NCBI GenBank assembly: GCA_041655275.1
Contig: JBBAFU010000016.1
Span: 1 to 49,397 of the forward strand
Reading direction: 5' to 3'
Source: JAJYRX01 sp041655275
GTDB taxonomy: Bacteria > Pseudomonadota > Gammaproteobacteria > Burkholderiales > Burkholderiaceae_B
DNA: 49,397 nt
Shown: in pieces, positions 42,724 to 49,397 of the stretch
How positions within the stretch are numbered: the first letter of the stretch is position 1
Layout of the letters: every line of letters begins with the position of its first letter
The notes under the pieces: model-generated
Seen by the model: the letters and a program-made list of their open reading frames with translations, nothing else
Databases searched by the model: none
What the model was told of the DNA's origin: nothing
Made by a program: the position numbers and the translations under genes

Positions 42724-43694
42724 TGCGTCAATTCGATTTCAGTCTCGCAGCCATCATGATTGGAACCGCAATGCTGGCCACAGGTGTGTTTGTGCTGCCG
42801 GCATGGATATTGTCCATGGTGGTGACCATCATCGCCAAGGCGCTGGTCGTGATCAGCGTGGTGATTCTCATGCGCGCCGGACTGGTCTCCTTTGGCCAGG
42901 GACTGTATTACTGTATCGGCGGATATGCGGTGGGCCTTGGCGGACCCTGGCTGAATGTCACCGATATGTTTGCGCTGCTGGGCCTTGCCGCGCTGGCCGG
43001 TCTGGTGTCAGGCGCCGTGCTGGGCGTCCTGATGTGTCGTTACCGGGAAATTTTCTTTGCCATGTTCAGCCTGGCGCTGGCAATGATCCTGTATGGCGTG
43101 CTGTCCCAGTCCCAGGCCCTGGGCAGTACGGATGGTTTCAATGTTTCGCGACCAACCGTACTGGGCATGATGCTTGCAACCGGTCAGGTGCGTACAGTGA
43201 TCTACCTTACGGCCTGTCTGCTGGGCGGTGGCGTCGCCGCATTGATCCATGTTTTCTTCAAGTCGGAAATGGGATATGCCAGCCAGGCGGCAAGCGAAAA
43301 CGAAATCCGCCTCCAGTACCTCGGGGCATCGCCCAACCGGGTGTTTTACGGCAACTACGTACTCGCCTCGGTGGCCGCCTCGCTCGGCGGGGCATTGCTG
43401 GCGCTCAACTATGGTCACGTTGGCCCCGATATGGCCTACTGGACCCAATCGGGCGAATTCATCTTCATCGCGCTGGTCGGGGGGACAGGCAACGTCATTG
43501 CGGCACTGATCGGTGCAGGCGTGTTCGAAGCCGTACGGACCTACGCGCTCGAATGGGCACCCGATGCCTGGCAACTCATTCTGGGCACAGTTCTCGTGCT
43601 GATCGTGAGCTTCATGCCCAACGGGCTATGGACACTCGTCCGCTCCCTGCGACCCGGAACCCGGCGGCGCACGGCCATCGAGAACACCCTGTGA
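42723..43694 (+). CDS. ABC transporter permease, LivM type
   Basis: This 323-residue permease has about nine hydrophobic segments. The typical opening block LVVISVVILMRAGLVSFGQG is followed by LYYCIGGYAVGLGG. The coupling loop contains ENEIRLQYLGASPNRVFYGN, and VGGTGNVIAALIGAGVFEAV is the conserved late segment. It pairs with the LivH-type permease and docks to the two ATPases encoded next. The gene begins within the preceding stop codon and ends 10 bases before the first ATPase gene. Confidence 0.94.
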   Translation: MRQFDFSLAAIMIGTAMLATGVFVLPAWILSMVVTIIAKALVVISVVILMRAGLVSFGQGLYYCIGGYAVGLGGPWLNVTDMFALLGLAALAGLVSGAVLGVLMCRYREIFFAMFSLALAMILYGVLSQSQALGSTDGFNVSRPTVLGMMLATGQVRTVIYLTACLLGGGVAALIHVFFKSEMGYASQAASENEIRLQYLGASPNRVFYGNYVLASVAASLGGALLALNYGHVGPDMAYWTQSGEFIFIALVGGTGNVIAALIGAGVFEAVRTYALEWAPDAWQLILGTVLVLIVSFMPNGLWTLVRSLRPGTRRRTAIENTL

Positions 43695-43704
43695 TGATGG
43701 CGCC

Positions 43705-44484
43705 ATGAACCAGATACTGCAAGCAGAGAACCTGAACAAGCGCTTTGGTGCCGTGGTGGCGGCAGCCGACATCAATATCAGCGTGTCCAGCGGTGAAATC
43801 GTGGCAATTATCGGCGCCAATGGCGCAGGCAAGACCACTTTTGTCAATATGGTCACCGGTTATCTCAAGCCGAGCAGTGGCACGGTGCGCTTCATGGGCG
43901 AGGATATCACCGGCAGGACTCCCCGGCAGGTATGCCGTTCGGGGCTGAGCCGCTCGTTTCAGGTGGCACAGCTGTTTCCCGATCTGACAGTGCTGGAAAA
44001 CATGATGGTTGCCGCCGCCGCCCTGCGCTTGTCTGCGGCAAGCTTTTTTCGCCCCCTGGACCGGCAGGCCTCGCGCCAGGCGGCACTCGAACTGCTGGAC
44101 AACTTCGACATCGCCGATTTTTCCGAGGTGCCCGCCAGCATACTGTCGCAGGGAGCACGAAAGCTGCTCGATATCAGCATGGCGCTGATTTCCAGCCCTT
44201 CCATGCTGCTGCTGGACGAACCCACCAGCGGCGTCGCCGTCGACGAGAAGTTTCCTCTCATGGAAACGGTCATGAAAGGGATCCGGCAAGCCGGGGCAAC
44301 CGTGATGTTCATTGAGCACGACATGGAAATCGTGTCGCACTACGCAAGCCGTGTCATCGCCTTCTATGAAGGCGGGATCATTGCCGATGGTGACGTGAAA
44401 TCAGTGCTTGCGGATGAGAGGGTCAGGAAATACATCGTGGGACAGGTGCAGCAGTCTGCCATCGCCGAGGCGTCGAATGATTGA
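43705..44484 (+). CDS. ABC transporter ATP-binding protein, LivG type
   Basis: This 259-residue cytoplasmic ATPase powers the importer. Walker A is GANGAGKTTF (about residues 37-46), the signature is ILSQGARKLLD (a variant of LSGGQ) and Walker B is MLLLDEPTSGVA. A switch His is in MFIEHDMEIV. The C-terminal extension after it is typical of LivG. It overlaps the LivF-type gene by 8 bases. The altered signature loop, SQGAR, is common in this family and should not be read as inactivating. Confidence 0.95.
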   Translation: MNQILQAENLNKRFGAVVAAADINISVSSGEIVAIIGANGAGKTTFVNMVTGYLKPSSGTVRFMGEDITGRTPRQVCRSGLSRSFQVAQLFPDLTVLENMMVAAAALRLSAASFFRPLDRQASRQAALELLDNFDIADFSEVPASILSQGARKLLDISMALISSPSMLLLDEPTSGVAVDEKFPLMETVMKGIRQAGATVMFIEHDMEIVSHYASRVIAFYEGGIIADGDVKSVLADERVRKYIVGQVQQSAIAEASND

Positions 44485-45130
44485 AATCAGCAATTTGAAT
44501 GTCTCCATCCAGCGGGTGCCCATCCTTCGGGATGTTTCCATGTCGGTACCCACCGGTGCCATGGCCGGGCTGATCGGCCGCAACGGTGCAGGCAAGACCA
44601 CGCTGATGCGAAGCATCATGGGACTGATCCGGCCCCGTTCAGGCGCGCTTCACCTGCTTGGTGAAGACGCAACACACAAGGAGGGCTCCTGGCGCGCCCA
44701 CGCACAGATTGGCTACATGCCGGAAGACCGGCGGCTGGTCCCCGATCTGACTGCGGAAGAAAATGTACTCCTTCCCGCCTGGGCAACCCGCAAGAAGAAC
44801 GCAGAGCAACGCTTGCAATGGATTTATGGCCTGATACCCGAAGCACAGGAATTTGCCGGCCGCTTCGCGCTCAGCCTCAGCGGCGGCCAGCAGAAACTGG
44901 TCGCACTGGCGCGCGCGCTCATGGTGGGGCAAAAGGTGCTTTTGCTGGATGAGCCATTCGAGGGCATCGCGCCATCCTTGTGCATACGGCTGGTCGAAGT
45001 GATCAGTGCCTTGAAGACCGAGGGTATTACAGTATTGATCTCGGAATCGGACTATACCTATACCAGTGGTGTCGTGGACCTCTCCTACGTCATTGAACGG
45101 GGAAGCGTCTCCGACGGTCGCAACTCATGA
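44477..45130 (+). CDS. ABC transporter ATP-binding protein, LivF type
   Basis: This 217-residue ATPase is the second nucleotide-binding subunit. Walker A is GRNGAGKTTL (about residues 35-44), the signature is LSLSGGQQKLV and Walker B is VLLLDEPFEGIA. The usual switch His after Walker B is replaced by Ser-Asp (VLISESDYTY), an oddity also hinting that hydrolysis may be asymmetric. ATG 44477 lies inside the end of the LivG-type gene; an earlier in-frame start is antisense-like. The nitrilase follows after 15 bases. Confidence 0.93.
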   Translation: MIEISNLNVSIQRVPILRDVSMSVPTGAMAGLIGRNGAGKTTLMRSIMGLIRPRSGALHLLGEDATHKEGSWRAHAQIGYMPEDRRLVPDLTAEENVLLPAWATRKKNAEQRLQWIYGLIPEAQEFAGRFALSLSGGQQKLVALARALMVGQKVLLLDEPFEGIAPSLCIRLVEVISALKTEGITVLISESDYTYTSGVVDLSYVIERGSVSDGRNS

Positions 45131-45145
45131 TAATCAGGTGATACT

Positions 45146-46090
45146 ATGAGCAGGAATCTAAAAGTGGCTGTTGTGCAGGCTGGATCCGTCGCGTTTGATC
45201 TGGATGCCACCATGGACAAGCTGGAACGGCTGGTGAAGGAAAGTGCCTCCCGGGGTGCAAAACTGGCGGTTTTCCCGGAAGCATTCCTGTCAGCCTACCC
45301 CAAATGGCTTGATTTTGGCTGCCGCATCGGCATGCGCCGGCCGGAAGGCCGCGATGACTACCATCGCTACTGGAACAGCTCCGTCGAAGTTCCCGGACCA
45401 GTCACGGACCGGCTGGCAGAAATTGCCTGCGAATCCGATATGTACCTGGTGGTTGGCGTCATCGAGCGCGACGGCAAGACACTCTATTGCACCGCCCTGC
45501 ATATTGCGCCCGATCAGGGTCTCGTCAACAAGCACCGCAAACTCATGCCCACGGCCAGCGAGCGACTCGTATGGGGACAGGGCGATGGCTCGACACTGGC
45601 CACCATGCCGACGCCTTACGGCATCGTCGGATCGGTGATCTGCTGGGAAAACTATATGCCGCTCCTGCGGACTGCCATGTATGCCAAGGGGGTGTCCATC
45701 TATTGCACCCCTACTGCTGACGATCGCCCCACATGGCTTCCGACAGTGCAGCATGTTGCGCTGGAAGGCCGTTGTTTCGTGCTTTCAGCATGCCAGATCA
45801 TGCGCCGCAAGGACTTTCCTGAAGCCTATGACACCGGTGAAAGCGTCGATCCGGATCAGGTCATGATGCGCGGCGGCAGCTGCATCATCGGCCCGCTGGG
45901 CAATGTGATCGCGGGTCCGGTCTTCGATGAAGAAACCATACTCTACGCTGATCTCGATCTGGATGATATTGCCCGGGGCGGACTCGATTTCGATGTGGTG
46001 GGGCACTATTCACGCCCCGATATATTCCGCCTGCAGATCAACGAAAGCCCGCAGACCAATACCTCGTTCGAGGATTGGCACCCTAAATGA
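45146..46090 (+). CDS. Nitrilase
   Basis: This 314-residue branch-1 nitrilase converts a nitrile to a carboxylic acid and ammonia. The catalytic set is complete: Glu45 in VFPEAFLSAYPKW, Lys132 in NKHRKLMPTASERLVWGQGDG (quoted in part) and the nucleophile Cys166 in VGSVICWENYMPLLR. The motif around Cys166 separates true nitrilases from aliphatic amidases. The length is slightly short of the 330-370 typical, mainly at the C-terminus. It is the last gene of the TrmB-controlled ABC operon. The substrate, arylaliphatic or aliphatic nitrile or cyanide, cannot be told from the sequence. Confidence 0.94.
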   Translation: MSRNLKVAVVQAGSVAFDLDATMDKLERLVKESASRGAKLAVFPEAFLSAYPKWLDFGCRIGMRRPEGRDDYHRYWNSSVEVPGPVTDRLAEIACESDMYLVVGVIERDGKTLYCTALHIAPDQGLVNKHRKLMPTASERLVWGQGDGSTLATMPTPYGIVGSVICWENYMPLLRTAMYAKGVSIYCTPTADDRPTWLPTVQHVALEGRCFVLSACQIMRRKDFPEAYDTGESVDPDQVMMRGGSCIIGPLGNVIAGPVFDEETILYADLDLDDIARGGLDFDVVGHYSRPDIFRLQINESPQTNTSFEDWHPK

Positions 46091-46136
46091 CCTGCAATCC
46101 ATAAGTATGAATATCCGGCGGTCTGGGCAGCCATCA

Positions 46137-46177
46137 CGGGCCCGGCTCAGGAGAACATCCTGAACGGGCCGGGCCCG
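46137..46177. terminator. Large GC-rich hairpin between nitrilase and PaaG-like genes
   Basis: CGGGCCCGGC-TCAGGA pairs with TCCTGA and GGCCGGGCCCG around a 5-base loop, with a small bulge. It lies between two convergent genes, 47 bases after the nitrilase stop and 9 bases from the stop of the other gene. The stem is strong but has no T-tract, so it may act as a bidirectional block or 3' stabiliser. Confidence 0.55.
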
Positions 46178-46186
46178 GGCACACCA

Positions 46187-46972
46187 TCAACGTCCGTGAA
46201 ATCTGGGCGTTCGCCTGGCCAGAAACGCGGCCACGCCTTCCCTGTAATCATCGGTTCCACCCATTTCGTCCTGACTATGAGCCTCCGCATCAAGCTGATC
46301 TTCCAGTGAAAGCCGGCAGCTGTGATCCAGCAGAGCCTTCATATTGGCCAATGCCCTTGTCGGCCTTGCTGCCAGACTGGACGTCAGGGCGTGTGCCTGT
46401 GCATCCAGTTCGTCGTCTTCAACACACTGCCATATCATCCCCCAACGCTCTGCCTGTTCCGCCTCGACAGGCAAACCGAGCATCAGCAGCCCTCTGGCTC
46501 TGGCATCACCGACCAGACGCGGCAGATACCATGATCCGCCCGTATCCGATGTCAGACCGATGTTCGAAAATGCCTGGATGAACCGGGCAGAGCGTGCAGC
46601 GATGACGATATCGCAGGAAAGGGCCAGATTCGCGCCTGCTCCCGCCGCCACACCATTGACCGCGCAGACCACGGGTTTCTCCATGCGCCGGATGGCCAAT
46701 GCCAGAGGGTTGTAGAACTCCTCCAATGTGTCGCGAAAGGACAGTGCGGCTTCGCCTTCGGCCCGGGCACGCTCTTGCAGATCCTGACCCGCGCAAAAAC
46801 CCCGGCCGGCTCCGGTAATCAGAAGCGCACGGCAGCCCGGTGCCTGCGCAGCATCCGCCAGAGCTGCCAGCACCTCCGTCTTCAGTTCGGCATTGAAGGA
46901 ATTCAGCCGGTCCGGCCGGTTGAGCGTGATCTTCCGCCATGAACCAAAATCATCAATCAGCAAGCTTGTCAT
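46187..46972 (-). CDS. Enoyl-CoA hydratase/isomerase family, PaaG-like
   Basis: This 261-residue crotonase-fold enzyme resembles PaaG, which rearranges ring-epoxide CoA esters in phenylacetate degradation. Oxyanion-hole motifs are GRGFCAGQDLQERA and VNGVAAGAGANLALSCDIVI. The PaaG-type strand FIQAFSNIGLTSDTGGSWYLPR (quoted by its ends as FIQAFSNIGL and SDTGGSW) contains the catalytic Asp. No paa cluster flanks it. An enoyl-CoA hydratase role is the alternative. It converges with the nitrilase operon and diverges from the NYN gene. Confidence 0.87.
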   Translation of the reverse strand: MTSLLIDDFGSWRKITLNRPDRLNSFNAELKTEVLAALADAAQAPGCRALLITGAGRGFCAGQDLQERARAEGEAALSFRDTLEEFYNPLALAIRRMEKPVVCAVNGVAAGAGANLALSCDIVIAARSARFIQAFSNIGLTSDTGGSWYLPRLVGDARARGLLMLGLPVEAEQAERWGMIWQCVEDDELDAQAHALTSSLAARPTRALANMKALLDHSCRLSLEDQLDAEAHSQDEMGGTDDYREGVAAFLARRTPRFHGR

Positions 46973-47054
46973 CTATACTGTGACCGATCTCATATCAATA
47001 CAGGATTCGACAGTTTGCCACAGACACCGTACAACAACAAAGTGATATAGAACC

Positions 47055-47897
47055 ATGGCACCAACACCCATAACAACAGAAACCAATGTTGCCGTACTCG
47101 TTGATTGCGACAACGTAAGCCCCGACATCCTGGGGCACGCATTACGGATGGGCGCACAATTTGGTCGCGTCACCCTCAGACGCGGCTACGGCAATCACGG
47201 CACTCTAAGTGGGAAATGGCAGGATGCGCTGGTTCGGCTCGCCTTCACACCCTGCCTGCAATATCAGTATGTTGCCGGCAAGAATACCGCCGATATCGCC
47301 CTGGCGCTGGATGCCATGGAAGCGCTCTTCGATCATCGCGTGGATGTCTTTCTTCTGGTGACCTGCGACTCCGACTTTGCCCATCTGTGCCGCAAACTGC
47401 GCGAGCGCGGTGCCATCGTATGCATCGTTGGCGAGCCCAAGACACCTGACGCACTGCGTAATGCCAGCGATCATTTCTTTGAATGGACCAGACCGCAGGC
47501 TGAAGTGAAGACGCTTGATGAGTCTCCTTTGACAGCCCCATCGCCACCGAAGGCGAAGACGGGAGAGAAGAAGGAGAGCGGGCCCGCGTCACCACCGGCA
47601 CCATCAGCGCCACCCGTAACGACGGCACCGGAAGCCCTGCCCAAGCGCCGGCCGCTTTTTCTTGTCGAAGCGGTATCGCTGCTCGCCGGCGACACATCCG
47701 AGGGAAAGGTCGCGTTATCACCCCTGGGACAGTACTTGAAACGCACCGATCCCGGCTTCTCCCCCAAGAGCTACGGCCATTCGGGACTGCTGAGCATGAT
47801 CAAGACCTACGATCTGCTGGAGGTGGAACAGGAGGCAAACGGCCATTGGCTGGTGGGCCTTGCACCCGGGGCCGAGAATACAGTGGCGGAGGATTGA
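47055..47897 (+). CDS. NYN-domain (PIN-like) RNase with C-terminal OST-HTH/LOTUS domain
   Basis: This 280-residue protein has an N-terminal NYN nuclease domain (residues ~10-145). Acidic residues lie in VLVDCDNVSPD (Asp17 and Asp19), KNTADIALALDAME and VTCDSDFAHL, the usual metal-binding set. A Pro/Ala/Lys-rich linker runs from about 155 to 200, followed by an OST-HTH-like module (SPLGQYLKRTDPGFSPKSYG, then LLSMIKTYDLLEVE). The pair is typical of the NYN_OST family, probably an RNA-processing enzyme of unknown target. A tRNA-Thr lies 7 bases beyond its stop, on the other strand. Confidence 0.9.
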   Translation: MAPTPITTETNVAVLVDCDNVSPDILGHALRMGAQFGRVTLRRGYGNHGTLSGKWQDALVRLAFTPCLQYQYVAGKNTADIALALDAMEALFDHRVDVFLLVTCDSDFAHLCRKLRERGAIVCIVGEPKTPDALRNASDHFFEWTRPQAEVKTLDESPLTAPSPPKAKTGEKKESGPASPPAPSAPPVTTAPEALPKRRPLFLVEAVSLLAGDTSEGKVALSPLGQYLKRTDPGFSPKSYGHSGLLSMIKTYDLLEVEQEANGHWLVGLAPGAENTVAED

Positions 47898-47904
47898 AAA
47901 CCAC

Positions 47905-47980
47905 TGGTGCCGATGAGAGGAGTCGAACCCCCGACCTTCGCATTACGAATGCGCTGCTCTACCAACTGAGCTACATCGGC
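47905..47980 (-). tRNA. tRNA-Thr (anticodon CGT)
   Basis: The minus strand gives a 76-nt tRNA with encoded CCA. The acceptor GCCGATG pairs with CATCGGC, the D-loop has AGCTCAGTTGG, and the T-arm is GGTTCGACTCC. The anticodon loop TTCGTAA yields CGT, threonine. Confidence 0.93.
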
Positions 47981-47995
47981 CCTGACAAGGCCGAC

Positions 47996-48023
47996 ATTAT
48001 ACATGCTTTGATCATTCGCGCAG
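47996..48023 (-). promoter_or_regulatory. Promoter of tRNA-Thr
   Basis: On the minus strand CTGCGC (48023-48018) and a perfect TATAAT (48001-47996) are separated by 16 bp. The -35 lies within the 3' end of the AI-2E transporter gene. A GC-rich stretch follows the -10, as in promoters under stringent control. Confidence 0.65.
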
Positions 48024-49091
48024 TGCCCCCTGTTCCCTGAAACTGTGACGCACGGCGGAGGGCAACAAATCCCAGCAGGCAATGAACAGGGCGGCTATCA
48101 ACGGGCCGATGACAAAGCCGTTCAGGCCGAAGACCGCCAGGCCGCCCAGCGTGGATATCAGGATCACATAGTCCGGAAGGCGCGTATCCTTGCCAACCAG
48201 CACAGGGCGCAGCACATTGTCGATCAGACCGATCACGAACACCCCGAACGCGGTCATGACCACACCTTGCCAGATGGCGCCGGTCATGAGGAAGTAGATC
48301 GCCACCGGCCCCCAGATCAGTGAGGCACCCACCGCCGGCAGCAGTGACAATACGGCCATGACCACGGCCCACAGCAAGGCACCCTGGATGTCCAGTATCC
48401 AGAACATCAGTCCGCCAAGTGCGCCCTGGATGGCGGCGATGGCAATATTGCCCTTGACTGTGGCCCGCACCACTGTGGTGAATTTCTGGATCAGCTTTTG
48501 TTGATGCTCCGGGCTCAGCGGGATCACGCTGCGGCTTTTGGTGGCCAGCTCCATGCCGTCACGCAGCAGAAAGAACAGGAGGTAAAGCATGACGGCCATG
48601 CCCACGAAGAATCCGAAGGTATCCTGGCCCACACTTACCACCCGCTTGGCCATCAGCTTGCTTGCTTCCAGAATGCCGTCGGACAGCTGTTCTCGCAGAC
48701 TGGCCAGATCATGCACCCCAAAACCCGCCAGCAACTCATGCAGGGGTGCCGGCATCATCTCCACGACCTGGGCCACACGACGCCCGAGATTGAATTCCCC
48801 CGAATCGATGCGCTTGTACAGACTCATCGATTCCTGCACCAACGATGCAGAAATCAATCCCAGCGGTACCAATACGATGAGTACTATGATGGCCAGCGTC
48901 AGGAAGGCCGCCAGATTGCGCCGGTTCCCGAGCATGGGCAGCAGCCGGCGATTCACGGGGGCGAAAATCACGGCCAGCGTGGCACCCCAGAAGATGGCGC
49001 CATAAAAGGGCATCAATATCCAGAAGAAGGCCAGGCTGACAAACACCAGCAAAATGATGAAGGAACGCAAGTATAGGCGTGACAGACTCAT
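48012..49091 (-). CDS. AI-2E family transporter (PerM/TqsA-like)
   Basis: This 359-residue membrane protein has about seven to eight hydrophobic segments: SFIILLVFVSLAFFWILMPF and GAIFWGATLAVIFAP at the N-terminus, and FGFFVGMAVMLYLLFFLLRDG in mid-protein. The conserved late blocks are VRATVKGNIAIAAIQGALGG, LPAVGASLIWGPVAIYFLMT and ATFGVFVIGLIDNVLRPVLVGK, the last quoted from its approximate form (FGVFVIGLIDNVLRP). TqsA exports the AI-2 signal; others are Na+/H+ antiporters. ATG 49091 is preferred, as the longer frame reaches into tRNA-Asn. Confidence 0.9.
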   Translation of the reverse strand: MSLSRLYLRSFIILLVFVSLAFFWILMPFYGAIFWGATLAVIFAPVNRRLLPMLGNRRNLAAFLTLAIIVLIVLVPLGLISASLVQESMSLYKRIDSGEFNLGRRVAQVVEMMPAPLHELLAGFGVHDLASLREQLSDGILEASKLMAKRVVSVGQDTFGFFVGMAVMLYLLFFLLRDGMELATKSRSVIPLSPEHQQKLIQKFTTVVRATVKGNIAIAAIQGALGGLMFWILDIQGALLWAVVMAVLSLLPAVGASLIWGPVAIYFLMTGAIWQGVVMTAFGVFVIGLIDNVLRPVLVGKDTRLPDYVILISTLGGLAVFGLNGFVIGPLIAALFIACWDLLPSAVRHSFREQGALRE

Positions 49092-49150
49092 GGCAGAACT
49101 CCGCAGGAAAGCCTGCTCCAGAAACGCGATTCCCGTATTGTGCTTGAAAT

Positions 49151-49180
49151 TTGCGCCACGCCCAAACGCTATGCTATAGT
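49151..49180 (+). promoter_or_regulatory. Promoter of tRNA-Asn
   Basis: TTGCGC (49151-49156) and TATAGT (49175-49180) are separated by 18 bp, and TGC precedes the -10 to form an extended -10. Transcription would start a few bases before the tRNA. The -35 matches that of tRNA-Met in this window. Confidence 0.65.
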
Positions 49181-49192
49181 TGCGATCTTCGT

Positions 49193-49268
49193 TCCCCAAT
49201 AGCTCAGTCGGTAGAGCGACGGACTGTTAATCCGCAGGTCGCTGGTTCGAGTCCAGCTTGGGGAGCCA
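49193..49268 (+). tRNA. tRNA-Asn (anticodon GTT)
   Basis: This 76-nt tRNA with encoded CCA has the acceptor TCCCCAA pairing with TTGGGGA, the D-loop AGCTCAGTCGG, the anticodon loop CTGTTAA giving GTT, and a T-arm containing GGTTCGAGTCC. Confidence 0.95.
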
Positions 49269-49286
49269 GAAAACACAATGAAAACA

Positions 49287-49320
49287 GGGGCTTGCGCAAC
49301 TCACGCAAAGCCCCTTTTTT
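49287..49320 (+). terminator. Rho-independent terminator after tRNA-Asn
   Basis: GGGGCTTGCG pairs with CGCAAAGCCCC (one bulged A) around CAACTCA and is followed by six T. It ends the tRNA transcript 18 bases after its 3' end. Confidence 0.9.
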
Positions 49321-49332
49321 CTTGCCCTTCGC

Positions 49333-49354
49333 CGTTTACGTCTCGTTTACGTCT
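49333..49354. repeat. Tandem 11-bp direct repeat downstream of tRNA-Asn
   Basis: CGTTTACGTCT occurs twice in immediate tandem (49333-49343 and 49344-49354). It lies just past the tRNA-Asn terminator at the right edge of the window. Paired short repeats beside a tRNA can be arm-type sites of an integrase, but no integrase is visible in the remaining 43 bases. Confidence 0.5.
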
Positions 49355-49397
49355 TTTGCGAAGATGGATACGCTAAATCTCCATCACCCGATAAGGT

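Overview
The window looks like chromosomal DNA of a GC-rich betaproteobacterium, most likely Alcaligenaceae (the Bordetella/Achromobacter/Advenella neighbourhood). The clues are a Bug-type periplasmic receptor with TctA/TctB permeases, TRAP and Liv-type transporters beside catabolic genes, a CadR/CadA pair and betaproteobacterial tRNAs. The genus cannot be fixed by reading alone. Genes are packed tightly, with several overlapping 3' ends, and no gene-free stretch exceeds 300 bases. No CRISPR array, insertion sequence, rRNA or integrase gene was seen.

Layout. 1-6808: a leftward operon (FCD-GntR regulator, aminotransferase, Bug receptor, VOC protein, TctB, TctA cut by the window edge) with a divergent D-2-hydroxyacid dehydrogenase. 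6821-10625: quinone-oxidoreductase-like protein, BON lipoprotein, membrane protein and FMN lactate dehydrogenase. 10597-15162: a TRAP transporter operon ending in a PaaY/gamma-carbonic-anhydrase-like gene, divergent from a DHDPS-family aldolase across a perfect 10-bp inverted repeat. 15199-19783: DUF4286-like protein, beta-propeller protein, overlapping amidase and PxpB genes, and NagB. 19910-24825: a divergent CtaA/COX15-like protein, a three-gene RelE/XRE toxin-antitoxin-like cluster, an orphan dihydrolipoyl-dehydrogenase-type flavoprotein, an AT-richer AAA/STAND ATPase with an inverted-repeat operator, and tRNA-Met. 24847-29391: HdeD, polysaccharide deacetylase, heptosyltransferase-like GT9, glycerol kinase and a TM2 protein. 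29381-39472: SulP transporter, cadA/cadR, SirB2, YeiH with a divergent LysR regulator, EamA and TDT exporters, and a DEDDh exonuclease. 39504-46090: a TrmB-like regulator divergent from a complete Liv-type ABC importer followed by a nitrilase. 46187-49397: PaaG-like isomerase, NYN-domain protein, tRNA-Thr, AI-2E transporter, tRNA-Asn, a terminator and a tandem 11-bp repeat.

Function. Much of the window is uptake linked to catabolism: three transporter classes (TTT, TRAP, ABC) each sit with enzymes and a regulator or candidate operator. The most coherent candidate for a little-described system is the TrmB-ABC-nitrilase locus, which I read as uptake and hydrolysis of a nitrile. Next in interest are the three-gene toxin-antitoxin-like cluster, the solitary ATPase with its private operator, and the CtaA-like protein that lacks one expected haem-ligand histidine. 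Substrates throughout are inference.
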